This document shows positions 47,514 to 56,622 of a DNA stretch of 64,000 bases, piece after piece. Below the pieces are notes generated by a model. The model searched no databases. It worked only from the letters and a program-made list of their open reading frames with translations, and had not been told where the DNA came from. Origin of the DNA: an uncultured Alphaproteobacteria bacterium. GTDB lineage: Bacteria > Pseudomonadota > Alphaproteobacteria > Rhizobiales > Aestuariivirgaceae. Numbering within the stretch: position 1 is the first letter of the stretch; every line of letters starts with the position of its first letter. Made by a program: the position numbers and the translations under genes. The stretch is taken from contig CAMFKI010000021.1 of assembly GCA_945957365.1 (NCBI GenBank), positions 1 through 64,000 of the forward strand, written 5' to 3'.

Positions 47514-47606
47514 CGGAACCACCCGGATAGCGAAGCGAACGAAAAGGACTTTGCCTGAAATGGCGGATTATGCAACTATAAATAGATCAATCTGGGGGAT
47601 CGGTGA

Positions 47607-50600
47607 ATGCGGTGGCACGCGCGGGCGGGCAGACTGTTTGCGTGTCTCGCCATTCTGGCGTTGACGTCACTTGCCTTCCTGTTGCCGTCGACGGCGATGG
47701 CAGCGACGTCGGTCGGCTGTCCCAGCCCCATCCACATCACCGTTGCGAATGGTGGATCCTTCCAGATCGACGCATCCTCGTGCGATTCCTTCGGCACCAA
47801 TCCGCAGGATCGGGTGGTGCAGCCGGCCCACGGCACCGTCACCATCGACGACGCGTCCAAAGGCCTCCTCACCTACGTCCACAATGGCGATTCCAGCACC
47901 TCCGACAGCTTCACCTTCGAGGATGCCTCGCGGGGCGTCGTCACCGTCATCGTGACGATCAGAGCCTCCATTTCGCCCCTCACCATCAACCCTGGCACGC
48001 TGCCAACGCCGACCATCGCCGTGAGATATCCGCCGCAGTCGCTGAGTGCCACAGGTGGCATCGAACCTTATTCTTTTGACGTGTCCGGCGGGAGCCTGCC
48101 GCCCGGACTTAGCCTGTCCCCCGACGGCGTGATTTCGGGCATGCCCAAGGGATCGGGACCTTACAGCTTCACCATCCGGGCCACCGATTCCACCGCCGGC
48201 ACAGCCCTGACCGGCACGAAGAGCTATAGCTTGACCGTGCCCCTCCCGACATTGGTCGTGTCTCCCACCAGCCCGGCGGAAGGCACGAAGGGCTTTGCCT
48301 ACAGCCAGCAATTCAGCACCAGCGGCGGCACCGAGCCCATCACCTACCAAATCATGAGCATCGGCGGCCTGCCTGCCGGATTGTCACTGACCGGCGACGG
48401 CCTGCTCCACGGCACACCCACCGTGTCCGGCAGCTTCCCCTTGGTGCTGAGAGCGACGGACAGCACGACCACTGTCTCGGGCGCGCGGGTGTTCAAGGAC
48501 GAAGACATCACCCTCACCATCAACGCAGTTCCGAGCATCACGCTGTCACCACCTCCACTGAGTGCGGCAGCAGTCGCGACCGGCTACAACGCCACCATCA
48601 CCGCAAGCGGCGGCACCGGTCCCTACCGCTTCGCCGTGACGTCCGGTGCTCTTCCCCCCGGGCTGACACTCGCCGCTTCGGGCAGCGCGAGTTCGGCCAC
48701 CCTCTCCGGCACGCCGACGGGCGGCGGAAACTACAATTTCACCATCACGGCGACCGACTCCAGCGGTGGTCCGGGGCCTTTCAGCGGCAGCCAGGCCTAT
48801 AGCCTCAGCGTTGCTGCGCCCACGCTGTCGATCGGCCCCGCGACGCTGAGCCCGCAAGTGGCGGGCCACGACGTCGATCAGCTCCTCACCGCCAGCGGCG
48901 GCACGCCCGGCTACGCCTTCGCAGTCACCGCCGGCGCGCTTCCCGCGGGGCTGACACTGACCAGCGTCGGCCATCTGGCGGGCAAACCCACGGTAAACGG
49001 TGACTACAACTTCACCATCACCGCCACCGATTCGAGCACCGGCACCGGCCCCTTTGCCGGAAGCCGGGCCTATAGCCTGAGGGTCGATGCGCCGGCCATC
49101 GCCATCGCGCCATCATCCTTGCTCAACGGCACGGCCGGCACGGCCTACTCGCAAAACCTGATGGCCAGCGGCGGGACTGCGCCCTACGTCTTCGCCATAA
49201 CCGCCGGGGCGCTGCCGCAAGGGCTCACCCTCGTTCCCGATGGCAATGACGGGGCGAGGCTCTCCGGCACGCCCACGGCCGCAGGGTCCTTCAACTTCAC
49301 CATCACCGCCACCGATTCAACCGGGGCCGGCTTCAGCATCGGCCAGGCCTATGCCGTCACCATTGCCGCGCCCTCGATCACCCTCACGCCCACATCGCTG
49401 CCCGACGGCACGGCGGGAACAGACTACAAGCAGAACATCACCGCGAGCGGTGGAACCACCCCCTACAGATATGCCGTGACCTCGGGGGCACTGCCGCCGG
49501 GACTCACTTTCGTGGGGGACGATCTCTCCGGCAACCCGACCACCGCGGGAACCTTCGACTTCACCATCACCGCCACCGATTCGACGGGCGCGGGCTACAG
49601 CGGCAGCCAGGCCTATTCCCTCACCATTGCCGCGCCCTCCATCGCCCTGACGCCCGCATCGCTGCCCGGCGCCACGGCGGGAACCGCCTATTCGGCCAGC
49701 CTCGGCGCTTCGGGCGGCGTGACGCCCTATTCGTATCAGGTCGCGAGCGGCAGCGACCTTCCGCCCGGACTGACGCTGTCCGCTGCTGGCGTGCTGTCGG
49801 GCACGCCCACCGCAGCAGGCACCTTCGAGTCCGCCATCGAGGCGGTGGACAGCCTGGGCTTCGCCGGCAGCCGAATCTATCACATCGTCGTGGCGGCCAA
49901 TCCCCCGCTTCCGGGCCCGGTGTCAGCCGAGACGCTGGAAGGCCAGCCGGTGACGATCGATGTCGGCGCGCTCGGCACGGGCACCATCTCATCGGCGAGC
50001 ATCGTCACGGCGCCGGCCAATGGCACCGCCAGCGTCAGTGGCCTGACCATCCTCTACACGCCCAACGCCTCGTTCACCGGAGCCGACGCGCTGCAATACG
50101 TGCTCGCCGGGCCGGGCGGAACCTCCACCCCCGCAACCATCGCCATCACCGTCCATGCCGTTCCGGTGGCGGCCGCGCGGCAGGTGTCGACGGCGTCGGC
50201 CACGCCCGTGACGGTGGATCTCGCCGCCGGCGCCAGCGGCGGGCCGTTCACGGCGGCGCACCTCGTTGCTGTGCCGCCGGCATCTGCCGGGACGGCGCAG
50301 CTCAACGGCTTCCAGCTGAGCTTCACGCCGGCGCCGGCCTTCGCCGGCGCCGCCACGGTGACCTTCACCCTCAGCAATGACAATGCGACATCGGCCGTCA
50401 CCGCCATCACCATCACCGTGGCGGAGCGCCCGGACCCCACCCGCGATGCAGACGTGATGGGCCTGCTCAACGCCCAGACCGCCGCCACCCGCCGCTTCGT
50501 CGGCTCGCAGATCGGCAATTTCCAGGAGCGGCTGGAGGCCCTGCATGACTTCGCCGACGCCGGCGAGATCACCGACGACGTCGCCTTCGTGCAGGGCGTG

Positions 50601-51593
50601 GTGATCGCCGTGGACAACAGCTGCGGCGCCTTCGATCCCGTGGCGCAGGCGGCCGGCAGCTGCGCCGGCATTGAGCCTGCGGCTGACCCGCTCTGGCGCG
50701 CCGCGGCCGATCCGCATGGCCTGGCCGCGAGCGGAAAACCCGCCGCTGACGCCCCCGCCCCCAGCCACAGCAGGCTCACGGTGTGGACCGGCGGCGCGAT
50801 CAATTTCGGCAGCAACGGCGGCAGCGACGGCTTCGATTTCCAGACCACCGGCCTCAGCGCCGGCATCGACTACCGCGTGGCGCGTGATGTCGTGCTGGGC
50901 GTGGGCGGCGGCTATGGCCACGACATCAGCGATGTCGGCAACGGCGGCAGCCGCAGCACCGGCAGCAGCTATAGCGCGGCGATCTATGGCAGCTATCAGC
51001 CCGGGCGCCATCTCTTTTTCGATGGCGTGGCGGGCTATCAGTGGCTGTCCTTCGACCCCGAGCGCCAGGCCGCGTCGGACGGTGGCAGCGCCGACGGCCA
51101 TCGTGACGGCACCCAGTGGTTCGCATCGCTTTCGGCGGGCGGCAAGTTCGCGCTGGATGCCTGGCGCATCACGCCCTATGCGCGGCTCGACCTGGCGCGC
51201 GCCAGCCTCGATGCCTATACCGAAGATGGCGATCCGGTGACCGCGCTGCACTACGGCCAGCAGGACGTCGACACCACGACGGGCAATCTCGGGCTCACCG
51301 TCGACTATGACTACGTGGCCGAATTCGGCACCGTCTCGCCACAGCTGCGGCTGCAGTACCAGCACGACTTCCAGGGCGACAGCAAGGTCACCATGAACTA
51401 TGCCGACCTGGCCAATGGCCCGTTCTACTCCGCCGCGATCGCCGGCATGGGCCAGGACCGCTTCCTGCTGGGCATCGGCCTCAATATTCAGACCACGGAT
51501 GACATTGCGGTGAGGCTCGAATACCGCGGCCTGCTCGACAGCAACGGCGACACCGACAACGGCGTCCTGGTGAACCTCGGTGCGAGCTTCTGA
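47607..51593 (+). CDS. Autotransporter with seven He_PIG Ig-like repeats
   Basis: 1328 residues. Signal peptide about 1-33 (LFACLAILALTSLAFLLPST-AMA). Seven ~90-residue Ig-like repeats (about 120-763) with the He_PIG pattern GTAGT-Y, TASGGTxPYxFAVTSGALPP-GLTL, LSGTPTAAGTFNFTITATDS. Two further Ig/cadherin-like modules (about 765-955) follow, then a linker and an autotransporter beta-barrel (about 1045-1328) starting LTVWTGGAINFG and ending in Phe (LVNLGASF), the outer-membrane insertion signal. Predicted surface adhesin or surface-exposed fibre. No protease motif seen. Confidence 0.92.
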   Translation: MRWHARAGRLFACLAILALTSLAFLLPSTAMAATSVGCPSPIHITVANGGSFQIDASSCDSFGTNPQDRVVQPAHGTVTIDDASKGLLTYVHNGDSSTSDSFTFEDASRGVVTVIVTIRASISPLTINPGTLPTPTIAVRYPPQSLSATGGIEPYSFDVSGGSLPPGLSLSPDGVISGMPKGSGPYSFTIRATDSTAGTALTGTKSYSLTVPLPTLVVSPTSPAEGTKGFAYSQQFSTSGGTEPITYQIMSIGGLPAGLSLTGDGLLHGTPTVSGSFPLVLRATDSTTTVSGARVFKDEDITLTINAVPSITLSPPPLSAAAVATGYNATITASGGTGPYRFAVTSGALPPGLTLAASGSASSATLSGTPTGGGNYNFTITATDSSGGPGPFSGSQAYSLSVAAPTLSIGPATLSPQVAGHDVDQLLTASGGTPGYAFAVTAGALPAGLTLTSVGHLAGKPTVNGDYNFTITATDSSTGTGPFAGSRAYSLRVDAPAIAIAPSSLLNGTAGTAYSQNLMASGGTAPYVFAITAGALPQGLTLVPDGNDGARLSGTPTAAGSFNFTITATDSTGAGFSIGQAYAVTIAAPSITLTPTSLPDGTAGTDYKQNITASGGTTPYRYAVTSGALPPGLTFVGDDLSGNPTTAGTFDFTITATDSTGAGYSGSQAYSLTIAAPSIALTPASLPGATAGTAYSASLGASGGVTPYSYQVASGSDLPPGLTLSAAGVLSGTPTAAGTFESAIEAVDSLGFAGSRIYHIVVAANPPLPGPVSAETLEGQPVTIDVGALGTGTISSASIVTAPANGTASVSGLTILYTPNASFTGADALQYVLAGPGGTSTPATIAITVHAVPVAAARQVSTASATPVTVDLAAGASGGPFTAAHLVAVPPASAGTAQLNGFQLSFTPAPAFAGAATVTFTLSNDNATSAVTAITITVAERPDPTRDADVMGLLNAQTAATRRFVGSQIGNFQERLEALHDFADAGEITDDVAFVQGVVIAVDNSCGAFDPVAQAAGSCAGIEPAADPLWRAAADPHGLAASGKPAADAPAPSHSRLTVWTGGAINFGSNGGSDGFDFQTTGLSAGIDYRVARDVVLGVGGGYGHDISDVGNGGSRSTGSSYSAAIYGSYQPGRHLFFDGVAGYQWLSFDPERQAASDGGSADGHRDGTQWFASLSAGGKFALDAWRITPYARLDLARASLDAYTEDGDPVTALHYGQQDVDTTTGNLGLTVDYDYVAEFGTVSPQLRLQYQHDFQGDSKVTMNYADLANGPFYSAAIAGMGQDRFLLGIGLNIQTTDDIAVRLEYRGLLDSNGDTDNGVLVNLGASF
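47964..49895 (+). repeat. Seven coding repeats of ~270 bp (He_PIG modules)
   Basis: Module starts near residues 120, 214, 309, 405, 496, 589 and 677. Modules 5-7 are most alike (SITLTPTSLPDGTAGTDY / SIALTPASLPGATAGTAY). Confidence 0.85.
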
Positions 51594-51638
51594 GCGGGGC
51601 GGCGGCGCGCGCGGCCCGGCATGCGCTTGCACAAGCCG

Positions 51639-53126
51639 CTAGGGGGCGGGCGCATCCTGGCGCTGGTGGATCACCGCATTGGCATCGGCGTAGACGCGCT
51701 TCCAGCCCGGCATCTTGTCGAGCAGCGCTGTGCGCTTGTCGTCCGGCGGCATCATGGTCCAGCGCACGTCATATTGCTTGAGCGTGTCGGCCATCGCCTG
51801 CTCGGTATCGGGCCCCCAGGCATAGGTCTTGATGAAGTTGCCGAGGAAGAGCTGCTCCACCCGGCCGTCGATGAAAGTCGGGATGTCGTGAAACACCATC
51901 GGACCGCCGAAATTGTAGAAGTTCATCACGTGGCCGGTGAGGCGATGGCTCTTGACATAGTCGAAGGCGGCGGTGGCAGCGATGTACTCGGGCGGCGCGG
52001 CCTTCAGCCAGGCGCTGCCCCAGGCGAAGGTCAGCAGGAAGCCTGCCGCCACCGTCGCCAGCAGCGGCCTGAAGCGGGTGCTGATGAAGCGGTCGAAACG
52101 GTCGAGCGGCTGCATCCGCCAGGATGAGGTTGCGAAGCGGGTGAACTGTGCCGCCATGTCGGGCGCCACGATGAGCGACAGGATGGGGAAGAGATAGAAG
52201 CTGTAGCGCACATGGGTGAGGAACAGGAACGCCACCACCATCAGGAACAGCGCGCGCGCCATGCCGAGACGGAAGCCCGACGCGAGTGCGGCGAACACCA
52301 GGCCGAGGATCGATACGGCATAGACGACCTGGGTCTGGGCATCGAAGGGCTTCCATTCGTCGATCAGCGGCACCGCCTCGTTGGGGCCCACCACCAGCCA
52401 CGTGGCGAGCATCGCATGGTAGGTATAGGGGTGGATCAGCGTCACCACCGGGCACAGCACCAGGAAGCCGACCCACGCCAGCAATCCCTTGCGGTCCTTG
52501 AGGCGCGAATTCTCGACATAGTCGAGGAAGGCGAAGAAGGCGATGACGAAGCCGAAGGTGAAGGCCGCATGCAGGTTGGCCCACAGCACGAGCACAAGGA
52601 GCCACAGATAATTGGGGGCCCGGCCGGCGCGCGAGGCCTTGAACAGTTGATGCGTCCACAGCACGAAGATCGGCAGCGTCAGCAGGTGCGGGCGCACCGT
52701 GATCGAGGGGCTGGCGAGGAACACGCCGCACAGTACCAGCGCCGCCGCGAGGCTGGGAAACAGGTCCTCGGAGACGAACATGTAGAGCGCCAGTGCCGCG
52801 AGACCGAGGGCGAGGGCGCCCAGCGCCAGTACGCCGTTCCAGCCGGCCAGCTGATAGGCGCCGTAATAGAGAACTTGCGACAGCCATTCCTTGGCGATCC
52901 AGGGATGGCCGGCAAAGGTATAGGAAAAGGGATCGGTGGTCGGCACCGCCTTGTGCTCCCAGATCCACTGGCCGGTCCGGATGTGCCACCACATGTCGGG
53001 CTCGCCCAGCATCTTGTCGCTGACGGCGAAGGTGCAGAACACCCAGTACAGGGCGACGAGCAGTCCGATGATGAGGCGGCTCTGATCCGTGGCTTCGCGC
53101 TGCCGATCTGCGATTGAAGTCGTCAC
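51639..53126 (-). CDS. Polytopic membrane protein, GT-C glycosyltransferase-like
   Basis: 495 residues with about ten to twelve helices. Early loop GEPDMWWHIRTGQWIWEHKA-VPTTDPFSYTFAGHPW is the conserved periplasmic motif of a large uncharacterised family related to GT39/GT83 lipid-linked glycosyltransferases; a soluble C-terminal region (YIAATAAFDYVKSHRLTGHV to the end) with PTFIDGRVEQ follows. An Asp/Glu pair in the first loop (EPD) could act as in GT-C enzymes. Substrate unknown. Confidence 0.75.
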   Translation of the reverse strand: MTTSIADRQREATDQSRLIIGLLVALYWVFCTFAVSDKMLGEPDMWWHIRTGQWIWEHKAVPTTDPFSYTFAGHPWIAKEWLSQVLYYGAYQLAGWNGVLALGALALGLAALALYMFVSEDLFPSLAAALVLCGVFLASPSITVRPHLLTLPIFVLWTHQLFKASRAGRAPNYLWLLVLVLWANLHAAFTFGFVIAFFAFLDYVENSRLKDRKGLLAWVGFLVLCPVVTLIHPYTYHAMLATWLVVGPNEAVPLIDEWKPFDAQTQVVYAVSILGLVFAALASGFRLGMARALFLMVVAFLFLTHVRYSFYLFPILSLIVAPDMAAQFTRFATSSWRMQPLDRFDRFISTRFRPLLATVAAGFLLTFAWGSAWLKAAPPEYIAATAAFDYVKSHRLTGHVMNFYNFGGPMVFHDIPTFIDGRVEQLFLGNFIKTYAWGPDTEQAMADTLKQYDVRWTMMPPDDKRTALLDKMPGWKRVYADANAVIHQRQDAPAP

Positions 53127-53222
53127 CTGCCCTCGCCCCTGAAGCCGGTCACATTAAAATTAAAAGCCGCCCTTGCAACCGGTGCGCCACGGCTTGGTAA
53201 ATGGTTGGATCACGCTGCGGCC

Positions 53223-54365
53223 TCAGCGAATGGTCTTGAGCAGTGCCGCGGCCGCCGAGCGGGCGTTCGGATCATCGCTCTTGCTCACCGTCTGCAGCAG
53301 GTCGCGGGCCTTGCGGCGGTTCGCCTTGGAGGGCATGTCCCTGATGTAGAGCTGGGCCAGGAAATAGGCCGACCACACGTCGCCCTGGGCCACGCCGAAG
53401 GCGAAATTGTTCTCCGCCAGCTTGAGGTCGCGGCGCGGCGGCCCACTGTAATAGCGGCCGAGCTGGAAGGCAGCAGCCTTTGCCGCCGCGGGGTCCTTGC
53501 CGTTGCGCAGGTCGTTGTACATGCGAAGGCCGGTGGCGGTGCTCTTCTTGACGCCCAGCCCCTTCAGATAGCAATCCGCCAGCTGCAGGGTGGACCAGAC
53601 ATTGCCGTTCTGCTGCCCCGTCATGAGATAGCCGACGGCGCGCTTGGGGTCGCTGTGGGCAGGCTTCAGATAGAGCTGTGCGAGGGCATAGGCCGTGGCG
53701 CCCTTGACGTCGGTTCCGCCCTTGTCGAAGGCGCGCTGATAGAAGTCGACCGCCTTCTTCCAGTCGGGCTTGGTGCCCGTGCCCTTGTCGTAAATCCCGC
53801 CGATGGCGAACAGCGACCACAGGTTTCCGAGATCGGCCGCCTTCTGATGGTTCAGGATCGCCAGCTTGGCCGACAGCAGCGGCGGCGTCAGGTAGAGCTG
53901 GCCCAATTCGTAATAGGCCTCCTTCTTGACGTCGGGCCCGTTGGTGTCGATGACTTGCTGGTAGAGCGCGATGGCGCGCTGCTGGTCCTGGGCCTTGCCC
54001 TTGGCGAGGTCCTGTGCCCGCATCATCATGCAATAGGGATCGCCCAGCGCCGTGCAGCGCTCCAGCGCCTGGGTGGCCAGCGCCTCGTCATGGAGGTCGG
54101 CCTTGGCCAGCTTGGCAAGGTCGAAGGCCGCGGCGGCGGCGGCCTTGTTGTCGTCCGACTGCATGAGGCCTTCGAAGATCTTGCGCGCCTTGTCGGGGTC
54201 CTTGGCCACGCCATTGCCGCTTGCCGCGGCTTCGCCCGCTTTCAGCAGGTCCCAGACGCTGGGCGTGGCCGCAGGCGCAGTCTGGGCTTCCGCACCAAGC
54301 GGTCCTGCCACCAGCACGGCAAACAGTCCGCCGATCACGCCGGCAATGATTTTGCTTGTGGGCAA
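53223..54365 (-). CDS. Secreted Sel1/TPR-repeat protein
   Basis: 380 residues from a TTG start preceded by AAGGAG seven bases upstream; no nearer ATG or GTG gives the signal peptide (IIAGVIGGLFAVLVAGPLGA-EA). The rest is about nine Sel1-like helical repeats (NLWSLFAIGGIYDKGTGTKP, DWKKAVDFYQRAF, ALAQLYLKP, TLQLADCYLKGLGV). Such repeats mediate protein-protein contact in the periplasm. Partner unknown. Confidence 0.8.
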   Translation of the reverse strand: MPTSKIIAGVIGGLFAVLVAGPLGAEAQTAPAATPSVWDLLKAGEAAASGNGVAKDPDKARKIFEGLMQSDDNKAAAAAAFDLAKLAKADLHDEALATQALERCTALGDPYCMMMRAQDLAKGKAQDQQRAIALYQQVIDTNGPDVKKEAYYELGQLYLTPPLLSAKLAILNHQKAADLGNLWSLFAIGGIYDKGTGTKPDWKKAVDFYQRAFDKGGTDVKGATAYALAQLYLKPAHSDPKRAVGYLMTGQQNGNVWSTLQLADCYLKGLGVKKSTATGLRMYNDLRNGKDPAAAKAAAFQLGRYYSGPPRRDLKLAENNFAFGVAQGDVWSAYFLAQLYIRDMPSKANRRKARDLLQTVSKSDDPNARSAAAALLKTIR

Positions 54366-54492
54366 CGTCTGCTCCTTCGCATGCCGTCCGAACCTCCGGC
54401 AGTTGGACACTAGGACATCGCCAAGGCGCGCGACAAGGGGCTGACGCGGCCACGCAACACCCCAGGTATCGCACCGTTGACGGTGCGTCGCC

Positions 54493-55443
54493 TCAGGCGA
54501 TGGCCTCGAGGAAACGCGTGGCGACGGCCGCGGGTGAGCCTTCGGCCACCAGGGTGCGGGCGATGTCGGCGAAGCCGTATTTCGCCCGGTCGCGTTCGGC
54601 ATCGAGCGAGCTGAAGAACTGCGCCGCACGCCCGGCACTGCCATAGAGCAGGCCCTCGAAGCCGAAGCGCCGCGCCATCTGGAGGTAGGAGGGAGTGGCC
54701 GAGACCAGCGGCACGAGACCCCGCACGATCGACGTCACCAGCTTGTTGGGCGACTTGATGTAGGTGTTGAGTTGCAGGTCGTGGGCGAAGTGGCAGAGCA
54801 GCGCATGGCTGTAATCGGCAGTGTCGGCATAGAAGGTCGCGGCGTCGAAGGCGCGATGGCGAACCCCGGGGCAGAGGTCTGCCCCCGCCGTGGTGATGAT
54901 GTCGAAGCGGTCGGCCGGAAAATCCGGCTGCTGCAGCAGATGCGGCATCACGAACTGCAGCGACTTGGCGAAGGACTCCGGATAGCCGAACCAGCACACC
55001 CGGTTGCCGCCCTGCGCCGGTACCGCGGGCCCGGCCCCCGGCAGCGCGATGGAATCGACGGCCTCCGGCAGCACCCGCACGGGCTTCAGCACGGCCGAGC
55101 GCAGGATGTCGCGGTGCAGCGCCGTCGGCGTGAGCATCAGGTCCGCCCCTTCCGCGATGGCCCGCAACGGCGCCAGATCGTAGATGTCGCAACACAGGCA
55201 GACGAGCCTGAAGTTGAAGCGCTGGCGCAGGCGGAAGGCGGTGACCACCGCTGGCCGGTCATAGAAGTGGAACACCACGTGGCTCGGCACATCCGCCTCG
55301 ACCGATGTGCCGGGCGTGATCAGCGAGGTGCGAACGCCCATCCCAGCAAGGCCTGCGAGCAGCGGATCGGACTGCAGGCGCTGATGCACGTCGGCGGGAT
55401 GATTGCCGCTCCTGATGACGGCGATATGCAGCGAGTTGGCCAC
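54493..55443 (-). CDS. GT-B-like glycosyltransferase family protein, uncharacterised
   Basis: 316 residues, soluble. N-terminal Rossmann-like part (HIAVIRSGNHPADVHQRL), ADLMLTPTALHRDIL and a C-terminal half with CWFGYPESFAKSLQFVMPHL, YIKSPNKLVTSIVRGLVPLV and FGFEGLLYGSAGRAAQFF, where SPNKLVTSIVRGLVPLV resembles the nucleotide-sugar binding helix of GT-B enzymes. Assignment is tentative. Divergent from the EamA gene. Confidence 0.6.
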   Translation of the reverse strand: MANSLHIAVIRSGNHPADVHQRLQSDPLLAGLAGMGVRTSLITPGTSVEADVPSHVVFHFYDRPAVVTAFRLRQRFNFRLVCLCCDIYDLAPLRAIAEGADLMLTPTALHRDILRSAVLKPVRVLPEAVDSIALPGAGPAVPAQGGNRVCWFGYPESFAKSLQFVMPHLLQQPDFPADRFDIITTAGADLCPGVRHRAFDAATFYADTADYSHALLCHFAHDLQLNTYIKSPNKLVTSIVRGLVPLVSATPSYLQMARRFGFEGLLYGSAGRAAQFFSSLDAERDRAKYGFADIARTLVAEGSPAAVATRFLEAIA

Positions 55444-55634
55444 CAGCGAATATCCAGAATGCCTGTTGTTAATCTGCCAATTAGACGAGATCGGCGCGCT
55501 GCACTAGGGCGGCGGCACGGGCGCCGCGCCAGCCCTGACATCCTTGCAACCCTGCGGCGCTCTGGCCGTCGGGGCGCGGCTGGGATAAGTTGCCGGCGCA
55601 ATCAGACACAGTGAATTCCCGAAGGCAGGCCAGT

Positions 55635-56519
55635 GTGAAGAGCGCCGTTTCAGCAACGATCCCGGTGCTTGTCTGCACGCTCGCGATCTTCCTGCTGTCC
55701 GCCATGGATGCCGGCATGAAGTCGCTGGTCATCGCGGCAGGCGTCTACAACATCGTCCTGTGGCGCAGCGTGCTGGCGACACTCGCATCGGCCGCGGGCT
55801 GGGCGGCGCGGTCGCCGACACGCCCCGGGCTCGGTGCGCTGCGCCTGCACGGACTCCGGGCGCTGATCGTCGGCATCGTGCTGATCACCTTCTTCTGGGG
55901 CCTCGCACGCCTGCCGCTGGCGGAGGCGATCGGCCTCAGCTTCATCGCACCGCTGATCGCCCTGTTCCTCGCCGCGCTGATGCTGAAGGAGCGTATCCGC
56001 GGGCAGGCCATCTGGGCGGCCATCCTCGGCTTTGCCGGTGTCGCGGTCATCGTGGCCGGGCAGTTCGGCGCCGCCAGCTTCACCCACGAGGCGATGCTCG
56101 GCACGCTGTCGATCCTGGTGTCCACCATGTTCTACGGGCTGAACCTGATCCTCACCCGCAAGCAGGCGCAGATCGCCAAGCCGATCGAGATCATGTTCTT
56201 CCAGAACCTGTCGCTGCTGATCATCCTGAGCCTGGCGGCGCCCTGGCTTGCCAGCATGCTGGACCGGCAATACTGGCTGCCGCTGGTGGGCGTCACCGCG
56301 CTGTCGCTCTCGGGCCAGTACATGATGAGCTGGTCCTACGCCCGCGCCGAGGCGCAGTATCTGATCACCACGGAATACACCGCCTTCATCTGGGCCATCG
56401 GGCTCGGCTGGTACTTCTTTGGCGAAACCGTGTCGTGGCAGACGCTGGCGGGCGCGGGCCTCATCATCGTCGGCTGCTGGGTCGCGGCGCGGGCCAGCAT
56501 GCGGACCGTCGAGGCCTGA
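55635..56519 (+). CDS. EamA-family (DMT) transporter
   Basis: 294 residues from GTG 55635, ten helices in two EamA halves (about 5-135 and 150-285); WGLARLPLAEAIGLSFIAPL-IALFLAALMLKERI is the typical first-half motif and the second ends YTAFIWAIGLGWYFFGETVSW. The family exports amino acids, nucleotides or other metabolites. Substrate unknown. TTG at 55590 would add 15 residues without support. Confidence 0.88.
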   Translation: MKSAVSATIPVLVCTLAIFLLSAMDAGMKSLVIAAGVYNIVLWRSVLATLASAAGWAARSPTRPGLGALRLHGLRALIVGIVLITFFWGLARLPLAEAIGLSFIAPLIALFLAALMLKERIRGQAIWAAILGFAGVAVIVAGQFGAASFTHEAMLGTLSILVSTMFYGLNLILTRKQAQIAKPIEIMFFQNLSLLIILSLAAPWLASMLDRQYWLPLVGVTALSLSGQYMMSWSYARAEAQYLITTEYTAFIWAIGLGWYFFGETVSWQTLAGAGLIIVGCWVAARASMRTVEA

Positions 56520-56622
56520 CGCGCAACGCCCGAAGCTTGCCATTTCGCTGCCTTTTTTCAATTGCATCGGGGGGGCCCATTCAGTAACGCAAGTGCCTTC
56601 AACCGCGGCGGCAAGATCAAGC

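Noticed and set aside
45561..47522. Prophage or tailocin remnant
   Set aside because: Three collar genes only; no capsid, terminase, tape-measure, sheath, lysis or integrase gene nearby.
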